A stretch of DNA of 39,489 nt from NCBI GenBank assembly GCA_903889965.1, contig CAISZM010000037.1, forward strand, positions 1 to 39,489, written 5' to 3'. The notes beneath the pieces are model-generated. The model searched no databases. It saw only the letters and a program-made list of their open reading frames with translations, and had not been told where the DNA came from. The translations under genes were made by a program, and so were the position numbers. Position 1 is the first letter of the stretch; every line of letters starts with the position of its first letter. Below are positions 32,180-39,489 of the stretch, piece after piece. The DNA comes from an uncultured Elusimicrobia bacterium. GTDB lineage: Bacteria > Elusimicrobiota > Elusimicrobia > Elusimicrobiales > UBA9959.

Positions 32180-33808
32180 CTACTTCTCCAGCATGAACGG
32201 GTATTTGTGGTCGTGCGGGGGCGCGAAGTTCTCTTTTATGGTGCGCGGAGAGGTCCAGCGCATCATATTGAGGAGCGAACCCGCCTTGTCGTTGGTGCCG
32301 GAGGCCCTGGCGCCCCCGAAAGGCTGCTTCCCTACCACGGCGCCCGTAGGTTTGTCGTTTATGTAGAAGTTCCCCGCCGCGTGCTCCAGCATGTCGGCCG
32401 CCTTCAGCACGGCCGTCCTGTCCTGGGCGAAGACGGCCCCGGTAAGAGCGTAGGGCGAGGTGGCGTCGCAGAGCCGCAGTGTTTCCTCGAACTTGCCGTC
32501 TTCGTAGACGAAGAGGGTCATGACCGGGCCAAATATCTCCTCGGTCAGTGTTTTGAATCCGGGGTTCGTTGTTTCTATCAGCGTGGGTTCGATAAAGTAA
32601 CCCTGTGAGTCGTCGCAGCCGCCGCCTGCCAGTATCTTCGCGTCAGGAGCGGATTTCGCGAAGTCAATGTAGGCTTTTATATTGTTGAAGGCCGCTTTGT
32701 CTATAACCGCGTTTACGAAGTTCGTGAAATCTTCGGCCGGGCCCATCTTTAGCCCGCGCACCTGCGCCGCCAGGGGGTCCTTTATCCTGTTCCAGACCGA
32801 GCGCGGTATGTAAGCGCGGCTGGCCGCCGAGCATTTCTGGCCCTGGTATTCGTAGGCGCCGCGCACTATCGCGGTTTGGAGGGCCGCCGCGTCGCAGGAT
32901 TCATGCGCGAAGATGAAATCCTTGCCCCCGGTTTCGCCCACGATGCGCGGGTAGCCGCGGTATTTGGGCAGGTTCCCGGCTATTTTTGACCACATGCCGT
33001 TGAATACCGCCGTGGAGCCGGTGAAATGCAGGCCCATGAAGTCAGGGCTGTCTATGACGGGGCTGCCGACCTCTCCGCCGGAGCCGGGCAGCATATTTAT
33101 GACGCCATCCGGGAGGCCGGCCGCCTGCCACAGTTTCATGAGGTGGTAGCCGGAGTAAACCGCCGTGGAGGCCGGTTTCCACAGAACGGTATTGCCCATT
33201 ATGGCGGGAGCCGTGGGGAGGTTCCCGGCTATGGAGGTGAAGTTGAAGGGCGTGACGGCGAACACGAAACCCTCAAGCGGCCTGTAGTCCAGGTAGTTCC
33301 ATTCGCCGCGCGAGGAGGAGGGCTGCTGGGAGTAGATCTGCTCGGCGTAGAAGGTGTTGAAGCGGTAGAAGTCGGCCAATTCGCAGGCCGAGTCGATCTC
33401 CGCCTGGTAGGGATTCTTCGACTGGCCAATCATCGTGGCCGCGTTAAGCGTCTGGCGCCAGGTGGTCGCAAGCAGTTCCCCGGCCTTGAGGAAAACGGCG
33501 GCCCTGGCATGCCAGGGCATTTTGCCCCAGACCAGGCGCGCCTTAGCCGCGGCCTTTACCGCCATTTCAACTTCTTTGGGGCCGGCCTTGTGGAAGCGCC
33601 CTATGATCTTTTTGTTTTCGTGCGGGATCAGTATGTCGGCGGTGCGTCCCGTGCGCACTTCCTTGCCGTCTATGATAAGGGGTATTTCTATCACCTGTCC
33701 GCGCAGTTCGGAAAGCTTGGCCTTCAATTCGGCGCGCTCGGGGCTGCCGGGGGCGTATTTAAGTATTTCTTCGTTTACCGGTTTGGGTACCTGCAGAATG
33801 GCGTTCAT
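32180..33808 (-). CDS. pruA: L-glutamate gamma-semialdehyde (P5C) dehydrogenase
   Basis: A 542-residue NAD-dependent aldehyde dehydrogenase that oxidises glutamate semialdehyde (from proline or arginine) to glutamate. Catalytic Cys326 lies in GQKCSAASRAYIP and the general-base Glu292 in VGETGGKDFIF. The opening MNAILQVPKPVNEEILKYAPGSPERAEL and the length match the mitochondrial and Deinococcus-type enzymes. A GGAGG site just before the start at 33808 fixes it. The frame is open beyond that point but overlaps the divergent regulator gene. No proline dehydrogenase domain is fused. It is divergent from a LysR-type gene, its probable activator. Confidence 0.95.
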   Translation of the reverse strand: MNAILQVPKPVNEEILKYAPGSPERAELKAKLSELRGQVIEIPLIIDGKEVRTGRTADILIPHENKKIIGRFHKAGPKEVEMAVKAAAKARLVWGKMPWHARAAVFLKAGELLATTWRQTLNAATMIGQSKNPYQAEIDSACELADFYRFNTFYAEQIYSQQPSSSRGEWNYLDYRPLEGFVFAVTPFNFTSIAGNLPTAPAIMGNTVLWKPASTAVYSGYHLMKLWQAAGLPDGVINMLPGSGGEVGSPVIDSPDFMGLHFTGSTAVFNGMWSKIAGNLPKYRGYPRIVGETGGKDFIFAHESCDAAALQTAIVRGAYEYQGQKCSAASRAYIPRSVWNRIKDPLAAQVRGLKMGPAEDFTNFVNAVIDKAAFNNIKAYIDFAKSAPDAKILAGGGCDDSQGYFIEPTLIETTNPGFKTLTEEIFGPVMTLFVYEDGKFEETLRLCDATSPYALTGAVFAQDRTAVLKAADMLEHAAGNFYINDKPTGAVVGKQPFGGARASGTNDKAGSLLNMMRWTSPRTIKENFAPPHDHKYPFMLEK

Positions 33809-33862
33809 TTGTCCTCCAGTGTCTTTGCCGTCTTTAATAATGCTAGCAAACGCCGATATATT

Positions 33863-33868
33863 AGTATA
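33863..33868 (-). promoter_or_regulatory. -10 box of pruA
   Basis: Read on the minus strand this is TATACT. The -35 position falls in the inverted repeat at 33876-33898 and has no good consensus, as is common for promoters that need an activator. Confidence 0.4.
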
Positions 33869-33875
33869 ATTCATA

Positions 33876-33898
33876 ATATTCATGGCATACATGAATAT
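33876..33898. promoter_or_regulatory. LysR-type operator candidate in the pruA-lysR divergent region
   Basis: ATATTCATG (33876-33884) and CATGAATAT (33890-33898) form a perfect 9-bp inverted repeat with a five-base spacer. It contains the T-N11-A pattern of LysR-type sites. It covers the pruA -35 region and ends 18 bases before the regulator start, so it could both activate pruA and repress the regulator. Confidence 0.65.
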
Positions 33899-33916
33899 AA
33901 ATAATGGAGATGCCGC

Positions 33917-34819
33917 ATGAAACTTGACCTGTACCAGCTGCGCACCTTCTTTACAGTGGCGCAGACACTTAATTATACCGAGGCGTCGCGCAAGCTTTAT
34001 GTCACGCAGTCCGCGGTGAGCCACTCGGTTAAAAAACTGCAGCGCACGGCCGGCGACGACCTGTTCTCGAAGGCCGGCGGGAAGCTCGCCCTGACGGAGG
34101 CCGGCCGCATCCTTTATAAAGCCTGCGAGACCGTCTTCTATGAGCTGGACAGGGCCGAAGAATCCATCGGGAAAAGCAAGAACAAGGAGCTCGGCGTTAT
34201 AAGGCTCGGCTCCACGGTCGAGTTCGGCACCACCTTGCTGGTAAAGTACCTGAAGGGCTTCATGGCCGGGAATCCCGGCATACACCTGGACTTCTATTTC
34301 AGCCACGAGCTGCTGAAGCCGCTCGTCAACGACGAGATCGACATGGCCATAGACTGCCGGGAGCACCACGCGGAGGGGTTGGAGCGTCGCACGCTGTTCC
34401 GCGAGGAGTACGCGGTCATAGCCTCGGCTGAATTTGTAAGGAAGAACGGCATCAAGGCGCCCGCGGACCTGGCCCGTTGCCGGGTGCTGTCGCTGGACAA
34501 GGCCGGCGGCTGGTGGGGCAACTTCCTGAACGCCCTTCCGGCCGGGGACAGGCCGGAGTTCAGGGACGTGACAGAGATGAACCACATACGCGGCATAGTG
34601 AACGCGGCCATGGAGTCTATCGGGGTTGGCTTTGTGCCTAAGTATTGCGTTCTTAAGGAATTAAGGGCTAAAACCCTGGTCAATGTCTTCCCGCAGCTTA
34701 AACTGCTGGAGGATCATTTCTATGTTTACCAGAAAACCGGCAAGGCCTCTCTGGCCCGCCACAAGAGCCTGGCGGAGTACCTCTTGAACATCCGGTCAAC
34801 TCAGCTGTCGCGCGCGTAA
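33917..34819 (+). CDS. LysR-family transcriptional regulator
   Basis: A 300-residue regulator with the standard layout. The N-terminal winged helix (about 1-62) reads LDLYQLRTFFTVAQTLNYTEASRKLYVTQSAVSHSVKKLQR. A linker helix and a periplasmic-binding-protein-like effector domain (about 90-295) follow. GGAGA (33906-33910) supports the start. It is divergent from pruA, as is usual for LysR regulators and their targets, and followed after 159 bases by a CstA-type transporter. The effector is unknown; proline, glutamate or P5C would be natural guesses. Confidence 0.93.
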   Translation: MKLDLYQLRTFFTVAQTLNYTEASRKLYVTQSAVSHSVKKLQRTAGDDLFSKAGGKLALTEAGRILYKACETVFYELDRAEESIGKSKNKELGVIRLGSTVEFGTTLLVKYLKGFMAGNPGIHLDFYFSHELLKPLVNDEIDMAIDCREHHAEGLERRTLFREEYAVIASAEFVRKNGIKAPADLARCRVLSLDKAGGWWGNFLNALPAGDRPEFRDVTEMNHIRGIVNAAMESIGVGFVPKYCVLKELRAKTLVNVFPQLKLLEDHFYVYQKTGKASLARHKSLAEYLLNIRSTQLSRA

Positions 34820-34884
34820 ACCGGCGGCGGGACCGCTGTCCCGCAAACACCGAAGAGCCATATTACGAAACATGCGTTATTGTG

Positions 34885-34890
34885 TAGAAT
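34885..34890 (+). promoter_or_regulatory. -10 box of cstA
   Basis: TAGAAT sits within GTGTAGAATAT, an 11-base string also present at the nrdR promoter (27000-27010). No good -35 is seen. Confidence 0.4.
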
Positions 34891-34978
34891 ATTTGTGTGA
34901 CGGTAAGGCTCTGAAAGACCGCCGAATTGAACAACCGTCCGAAATATCCGTGCCCGCACCGGATGCAGCCCGACCAAC

Positions 34979-36763
34979 ATGAACGCTCTTCCACTGCTTA
35001 TCATCGCCCTGCTGGTTTACTCCCTGGCCTACCGCTATTACGCCGGCTTCATCATAGCCAAGGTCCTCGTTTTCGACAAGGACCGGCCCACCCCGGCATA
35101 CACGCACGAGAACGGTTACGACTACAAACCCACTAACCGCTGGGTTTTGTTCGGACATCACTTCGCGGCTATAGCCGGTGCCGGGCCTCTTGTGGGGCCG
35201 GTGCTGGCGGCGCAGTTCGGCTACATGCCGGGGTTCCTGTGGATACTGATAGGCAGCGTGCTGGCCGGCGGAGTGCACGACATGGTGATACTCTTCGCCT
35301 CGGTTCGCTACGAAGGCATGTCGCTGACCGAGATCGCGAAACGCGAAATAGGCCGGGTAACGGGCGGTGTCACCGGGACCGCGGTGCTGTTCATTATTAT
35401 AACCGCCCTGGCGGGCCTGGCCATGGTGGTGGTCAACGCGCTGGCCGAAAGCGCCTGGGGAACGTTCTCGATAGCGATGACCATCCCGATAGCCATCTTC
35501 GTAGGTCTTTACATGAACAAGCTGCGCCCCGGGAAGATAACCGAAGGCACCGTGATAGGCGTCACGCTGGTGGTGCTGTGCATAGTGCTGGGCGAACCGC
35601 TTGCCGGCAGCAGGTGGGCGCATTATTTTCTCTTCTCCCGCAGAAATCTTTCAATAATACTGGCTGTTTACGGCATGATGGCCTCGGTATTGCCCGTGTG
35701 GCTGCTGCTCACCCCGCGCGACTATTTGAGTTCTTATATGAAAATAGGCACGGTGGCGCTGCTTTTCCTGGGCATAGTCTGGGTGCGGCCCGACCTGTCG
35801 GCGCCGGCATTCACCAGTTTCGTGAACGGCGGGGGGCCCATCGTGCCCGGCAAAGTGTGGCCTTACGTCTGCATAACCATCGCCTGCGGCGCCATCTCCG
35901 GTTTCCACTCCCTGATAGGTTCCGGCACAACTCCGAAGATGATAGCCAGCGAGAAAGACATAAGGATGATAGCCTACGGGGCCATGCTGACCGAAGGTTT
36001 CGTTTCGCTGATGGCTCTGGTGGCGGCTTGCGTGCTGCTGCCCGGCGATTACTTCGCGATCAACGTATCGCCGGAGATCTTCCATAAACTCGGCCTCAGC
36101 GTTACAAACCTGCCCGCCATGGCCGCCGCGGTGGGGGAACACCTGGAGGGCAGGGCCGGTGGGGCGGTGTCGCTGGCGGTAGGTATGGCGCAGATCTTCG
36201 CGTCCATCCCGGGTCTCAAGCACCTGCTCTCCTACTGGTACCATTTCGCGATAATGTTCGAGGCGCTGTTCATCCTTACGACGATAGACGCCGGCACCCG
36301 GGTGGCGCGCTACCTGACGCAGGAAGTCCTGGGCAGCTTCTACAAGCCTTTCGCCAGGACCGACTGGTGGCCCGGGGTCTTCTTTACCAGCGCGCTGGTC
36401 TGCGCGACATGGGGGGGGATGCTGCTGGCCGGGAACATTACCACCATCTGGCCGATGTTCGGCGTGGCCAACCAGCTTCTTTCGGCCATAGCGCTGGCCA
36501 TCGGCACTACGTTCATAATGAAGCGGGGCAGGCCGGTCTACGGGCTGGTCACGTTCGTTCCTTTCGTGTTCATGCTCGTCACCACGGCCACTGCCGGAGT
36601 GATGAATATTTTCGGCAACTACCTGCCCCGCGGCGACATGCAGGGCTACGTAGACGTGGCGCTGACAGTGATAATGCTGGCGCTGGCATGCGCGATAACG
36701 GTGACAGCGGCGGCTTCCTGGGTGGAGATACTGCGGCGGCCGACTCCCGCGGGAAGCCGTTAA
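34979..36763 (+). CDS. cstA: CstA-family carbon starvation transporter (pyruvate or peptide uptake)
   Basis: A 594-residue inner-membrane protein with about 15 hydrophobic helices. CstA-family motifs are clear: [33 protein letters not shown] near the N-terminus, [33 protein letters not shown] and the late block [23 protein letters not shown]. It is shorter than E. coli CstA (about 700) but inside the family range. Members have been reported to import pyruvate or peptides. Next to pruA and a LysR regulator it suggests amino-acid or peptide scavenging. No ribosome-binding site is obvious. Confidence 0.94.
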   Translation: MNALPLLIIALLVYSLAYRYYAGFIIAKVLVFDKDRPTPAYTHENGYDYKPTNRWVLFGHHFAAIAGAGPLVGPVLAAQFGYMPGFLWILIGSVLAGGVHDMVILFASVRYEGMSLTEIAKREIGRVTGGVTGTAVLFIIITALAGLAMVVVNALAESAWGTFSIAMTIPIAIFVGLYMNKLRPGKITEGTVIGVTLVVLCIVLGEPLAGSRWAHYFLFSRRNLSIILAVYGMMASVLPVWLLLTPRDYLSSYMKIGTVALLFLGIVWVRPDLSAPAFTSFVNGGGPIVPGKVWPYVCITIACGAISGFHSLIGSGTTPKMIASEKDIRMIAYGAMLTEGFVSLMALVAACVLLPGDYFAINVSPEIFHKLGLSVTNLPAMAAAVGEHLEGRAGGAVSLAVGMAQIFASIPGLKHLLSYWYHFAIMFEALFILTTIDAGTRVARYLTQEVLGSFYKPFARTDWWPGVFFTSALVCATWGGMLLAGNITTIWPMFGVANQLLSAIALAIGTTFIMKRGRPVYGLVTFVPFVFMLVTTATAGVMNIFGNYLPRGDMQGYVDVALTVIMLALACAITVTAAASWVEILRRPTPAGSR

Positions 36764-36842
36764 ACCGCGGGAAAAGGCCCGGCCCCGGCGCTTAAAAATA
36801 TGATACATTCTACCAAGACAAAAGCTTTCCCGGGGGGCGACA

Positions 36843-38279
36843 ATGGCGCAGCTCGATAAATTCATAGAGAAAATGCAGACGGGCCAGGAGATAATCCTGG
36901 AATCCGGCAAGGCACCTGTCCTGAAAGGGGAGGCCGGGGCCGCGCCTATGATGGCCCAGCAGCTTTCCAGCGCGCAGATAACGTCCCTGGTTCAGGAAAT
37001 AGCGCCCGCCGACAGCCGCGACCTGATAGCGCAGCGCAAAGCGGCAAAATTCGAATATGCGGGCGCGGTCAAAAGCGTTGTCGTGGCCTGTGCGGCCGAC
37101 GGGGACCAGCTGACCGCGACAATTTCACTGGGCTCCCGCCGCACCGACGCCGCCGTTTGCGCGGCGCCAGCCGTCCGGGAAGCCGAGCCGGAGATAAACA
37201 CCCTGCTGCGCAGGATGGCCAAAATGGGAGCTTCCGACCTGCACCTGACCTCCTGCCACCGGCCGATGGTGCGCATAAACGGGGATATGGTGGAACTTTC
37301 CGACCACTCCGTGATAAAGCAGGACCGGATGAGCGCTCTTCTGGACGCCATCATGCAGACCCATAACGCGGTGCAGTTCAGGGAGATCAACGACACGGAC
37401 TTCGCCTATGAAATAGCGGGCCTGGCGCGTTTCCGCGTCAACGTTTTTATGGACAGATTCGGTATGGGGGCGGTTTTCCGCCAGGTGCCGATAGAGATAG
37501 TGACGGCCGAGAAGCTGAACCTTTCAAAAGAAATAATGGACCTCTGCTATCTTTCCAAAGGCCTGGTCCTGGTGACCGGCCCGACCGGTTCCGGCAAGTC
37601 TACCACGCTCTGCGCCCTGGTGGATTTTATAAATCGCCACCGCAAGGGCCATATTATAACCATAGAGGACCCCATAGAGTTCGTGCACCAGAAGAAGAGC
37701 TGCCTCATAAACCAGCGCGAGGTGCACGTGCATACTAAGTCGTTCTCCCAGGCCCTGCGCGCGGCCCTGCGCGAAGACCCGGATATCGTGCTGGTGGGTG
37801 AGATGCGCGATCTTGAAACCATCTCGATCGCCATAGAGACCGCGGAGACGGGGCACCTGGTCTTCGGAACCCTTCATACCACCACGGCGGCGTCCACGGT
37901 GGACCGGATAATAGACCAGTTCCCGGCCGACAGGCAATCGCAGATAAGGACCATGCTTTCCACTTCGCTGAAAGGCATAATTTCCCAGACGCTGTGCAAA
38001 AAGATCGGCGGAGGGCGCGTGGCGGCCATGGAGGTCCTGTTTGTCAACAGCGCTGTATCCAACCTGATACGCGAAAGCAAGATATACCAGATCCCTTCCG
38101 TGATGCAGACCGGGAAGAAACAGGGGATGACGATGCTGAACGACGTGCTTTTTAAGTACGTGATGGACAGGGTGGTGGCGCCGGAGGATGCCTATGTTAA
38201 GGCCATAGATAAACCGGCTTTCGTCACGCTGCTGAAATCGAGGGGGATCGCGCTCAACTTGACCGGCCTGGAAGATTAG
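36843..38279 (+). CDS. pilT: PilT-like type IV pilus retraction ATPase with duplicated N-terminal domain
   Basis: A 478-residue secretion-type ATPase. The core shows the N2 domain ending RFRVNVFMDRFGMGAVFRQVP, Walker A GPTGSGKST (from Gly246, Lys252), the Asp box TIEDPIEFVH, the Walker B region DPDIVLVGEMRD (Glu320) and the His box ETGHLVFGTLHTTTA. PilT proteins are usually about 345 residues. Here about 120 extra N-terminal residues look like a degenerate copy of the following domain. The location directly after cstA may be chance. A terminator follows. Other pilus genes are not in the window. Confidence 0.93.
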   Translation: MAQLDKFIEKMQTGQEIILESGKAPVLKGEAGAAPMMAQQLSSAQITSLVQEIAPADSRDLIAQRKAAKFEYAGAVKSVVVACAADGDQLTATISLGSRRTDAAVCAAPAVREAEPEINTLLRRMAKMGASDLHLTSCHRPMVRINGDMVELSDHSVIKQDRMSALLDAIMQTHNAVQFREINDTDFAYEIAGLARFRVNVFMDRFGMGAVFRQVPIEIVTAEKLNLSKEIMDLCYLSKGLVLVTGPTGSGKSTTLCALVDFINRHRKGHIITIEDPIEFVHQKKSCLINQREVHVHTKSFSQALRAALREDPDIVLVGEMRDLETISIAIETAETGHLVFGTLHTTTAASTVDRIIDQFPADRQSQIRTMLSTSLKGIISQTLCKKIGGGRVAAMEVLFVNSAVSNLIRESKIYQIPSVMQTGKKQGMTMLNDVLFKYVMDRVVAPEDAYVKAIDKPAFVTLLKSRGIALNLTGLED

Positions 38280-38312
38280 GCTTCACGGTTGCGGTTCTTA
38301 TTCCCAATAAAT

Positions 38313-38347
38313 AAAAAAGGCCGGAGAGAAAACCTCCGGCCTTTTTT
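38313..38347. terminator. Bidirectional terminator between pilT and the thiF-like gene
   Basis: GGCCGGAG (38319-38326) pairs with CTCCGGCC (38334-38341), extended by six A at the left and six T at the right. Confidence 0.93.
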
Positions 38348-38374
38348 CACGCTTAGTGCCCGGTCCGGACGGAA

Positions 38375-39004
38375 CTACCTATCCGCGGCCTTTTTTGATC
38401 TTACCAGGAGTTCTACTGCCAAATTCGCCTGCATATTGGCTACCAGGGCCACACGCGGGGCCATGGGGCTTATACCGGGGGGGCAGACGCTCTCGCCGTC
38501 TCCGCAGATGTGGAGGTTGCCTATCCTCTGCGTGCGAAGCCTGGAGTTCCCGCCATAGCCGGCAAGGCCCGAGGCCGCTATGATCGGTCTGTCGGGATGC
38601 AGCCGCAGCCAGCCGTTTATAAGCATGCTCTTTTCTTCCGCTTTGTCGAAGGCTTCCATGAGTATGTCGGCTTCACCGAATAACATTTCAATATTCTTAG
38701 GCTTTACCTTTTCGTCCCAGGCTTTAACCTTTGTGAACGGCGCGATCTGCTTAAGGAGGGCCCGGAGGGCTTTTACCTTGCGCAGGCCTATTTGCTTCAC
38801 GGTGTACTGCTGGCGGTTGAGATTGGACGGTTCGATCTTGTCGAAATCGGCTATTATCAGGCGGCCTACTCCGGCGCGGGCCAGGGAAACGGCTATATTG
38901 CTGCCAAGGCCGCCCGCCCCGGCTATGGCGACGGTCGAGGAGCGGAGCGCGGAAAGCACGCCCTTGTCATGGGCCGAGAAGATGTCTCTTTCCAGTTTAT
39001 TCAT
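38375..39004 (-). CDS. ThiF/E1-like adenylyltransferase (ThiF family 2)
   Basis: A 209-residue member of the ThiF/MoeB/HesA superfamily, which adenylates the C-terminal Gly-Gly of small sulfur-carrier or ubiquitin-like proteins. The nucleotide-binding loop is VAIAGAGGLGSN, followed by the acidic strand end IIADFDKIEPSNLNRQQY with the conserved SNLNRQ. The two zinc CxxC pairs of MoeB are missing. The only cysteine of the late region is Cys174 in ESVCPPG. The short length fits ThiF family 2, often near thiamine genes, but none is here. No Shine-Dalgarno precedes the ATG. A small gene on the same strand lies 90 bases upstream of it. Confidence 0.9.
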   Translation of the reverse strand: MNKLERDIFSAHDKGVLSALRSSTVAIAGAGGLGSNIAVSLARAGVGRLIIADFDKIEPSNLNRQQYTVKQIGLRKVKALRALLKQIAPFTKVKAWDEKVKPKNIEMLFGEADILMEAFDKAEEKSMLINGWLRLHPDRPIIAASGLAGYGGNSRLRTQRIGNLHICGDGESVCPPGISPMAPRVALVANMQANLAVELLVRSKKAADR

Positions 39005-39094
39005 GGGAGAAAATAGTTAAGCGGAGGAAGGCGAAGCGTTGTAAAGCGGGGGGCCCGGGGCCGGGGATGCCCTCTACGCAGGGATAGGGACCGG

Positions 39095-39289
39095 TCAGCC
39101 GCCGCAGCCGCAGCCGCCGCCGCAGGAGTGTCCGCCCCCGTTCATGGGGCAGGTCCCGCTTTCGGTGCGGCCGCCTTTTTTAAGCCCGGGGATATCGTCC
39201 GATATCTTTACCACTTTCCCGAGTCTGGCGTCATAGACGTAGCGCCCGGTCTTTTTGTCGGTTTTTTTTGTTTCTTTATTTTCGGCCAT
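39095..39289 (-). CDS. Small Cys/Gly-rich protein ending in Gly-Gly
   Basis: A 64-residue protein that I do not recognise. A lysine-rich start (MAENKETKKTDKKTGRY) leads to VYDARLGKVVKISDDIPGLKKGG. The tail is rich in Cys, Gly and His (CPMNGGGHSCGGGCGCGG) and ends in Gly-Gly. The tail could bind a metal or cluster. The diglycine end matters because the next gene downstream is an E1-like enzyme of the kind that activates such ends. The start at 39289 gives a soluble, family-like opening. An in-frame ATG at 39370 would place a long hairpin inside the gene and is less likely. No good ribosome-binding site is seen. Confidence 0.65.
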   Translation of the reverse strand: MAENKETKKTDKKTGRYVYDARLGKVVKISDDIPGLKKGGRTESGTCPMNGGGHSCGGGCGCGG

Positions 39290-39341
39290 ATGAAAGGTCG
39301 ATCCCGACGACCTTAGGAAAACTGGTGCGCCCACCAGGTGA

Positions 39342-39466
39342 GGACCGCCACCAGAGCGAAGCATAATCATGCTTCGCGTGCGGTCCGCAAGGGCGGAGGC
39401 AATTTTATGTGCAGTGAAATTGCCGAGCCGGGGTCGCGAAAAACCGCTATGCGGTTTATTCGTGAC
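39342..39466. other. Three consecutive strong hairpins at the window edge
   Basis: The first has GGACCGC (39342-39348) with GCGGTCC (39380-39386) around a 9-bp inner stem (39356-39364 with 39369-39377). The second pairs GGCAATTT (39398-39405) with AAATTGCC (39417-39424). The third spans 39433-39466, with AAACCGC and GCGGTTT at its tip. On the minus strand this would be the leader of the small Cys/Gly-rich gene. It may continue past the window. Confidence 0.55.
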
Positions 39467-39489
39467 TCGAACCGGTGATATCTAAACCG

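Noticed and set aside
33809-34585. N-terminal extension of P5C dehydrogenase
   Set aside because: It is antisense to the LysR gene, and a GGAGG site marks the true start at 33808.
38289-38558. 89-codon plus-strand frame after pilT
   Set aside because: It covers the terminator and is antisense to the ThiF-like gene, whose protein motifs are clear.
39455-39489. T-loop-like GGTTCGAGTC on the minus strand, suggesting a tRNA
   Set aside because: The flanking bases cannot form the five-base T stem, and no D or anticodon arm is found.

Overview
The window is a stretch of GC-rich bacterial chromosome, almost entirely single-copy housekeeping genes plus a few accessory islands. The best guess for the host is an uncultured bacterium of the Elusimicrobiota or a neighbouring phylum. 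This is an inference from three things: a secreted fibronectin-type-III protein with a type IX-like C-terminal sorting domain followed by a PorV-like outer-membrane gene, outer-membrane barrels beside a PilT motor (a diderm), and frequent ATA isoleucine codons despite high GC. No rRNA or tRNA gene was found, so the assignment cannot be tested here.

Positions 1-6550: a heptamer tandem repeat and an inverted repeat precede a plus-strand block of lepA, two tandem signal peptidase I paralogues, metF, a coiled-coil zinc-ribbon gene and the RNase P RNA (rnpB, 5814-6214). A small orphan ORF follows. Positions 6600-9270: a secreted protein of unknown function, then an AT-richer island with two orphan genes. 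The island is bracketed by two nearly identical terminators and carries a REP-like palindrome.

Positions 9277-12273: a fold-type II PLP enzyme, a CpXC zinc protein and a short CCA/poly(A) polymerase-type nucleotidyltransferase. Facing them on the minus strand is a response regulator translationally coupled to a GAF-PAS-PAS protein that keeps the histidine box but has no ATPase domain. Upstream of that pair, on the same strand, lies a structured RNA ending in an intrinsic terminator (about 15005-15200).

Positions 15444-19706: the secreted FN3 protein, built as four two-module units, and its PorV-like partner. Then come a purine permease, recG, two outer-membrane barrels and a secreted phospholipase D-family protein on the minus strand.

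Positions 26980-31856: a compact anaerobic dNTP-supply cluster, nrdR, nrdD (with a fused C-terminal glutaredoxin-like domain), nrdG and dut. Its promoter carries a perfect 8-bp inverted repeat over the -10 box. NrdR would sense the nucleotide pool, NrdG would install the glycyl radical on NrdD, and Dut would turn dUTP into dUMP. A structured palindromic RNA or repeat and a bidirectional terminator follow.

Positions 32180-38279: pruA (minus) diverges from a LysR regulator across a 9-bp inverted repeat, followed by a CstA-family transporter and a PilT-like ATPase with a duplicated N-terminal domain. This suggests peptide or amino-acid scavenging feeding glutamate catabolism. Positions 38375-39489 (minus): a ThiF/E1-like adenylyltransferase sits behind a 64-residue Cys/Gly-rich protein that ends in Gly-Gly, preceded by a hairpin-rich leader. 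This last pair is the best candidate here for an undescribed system.
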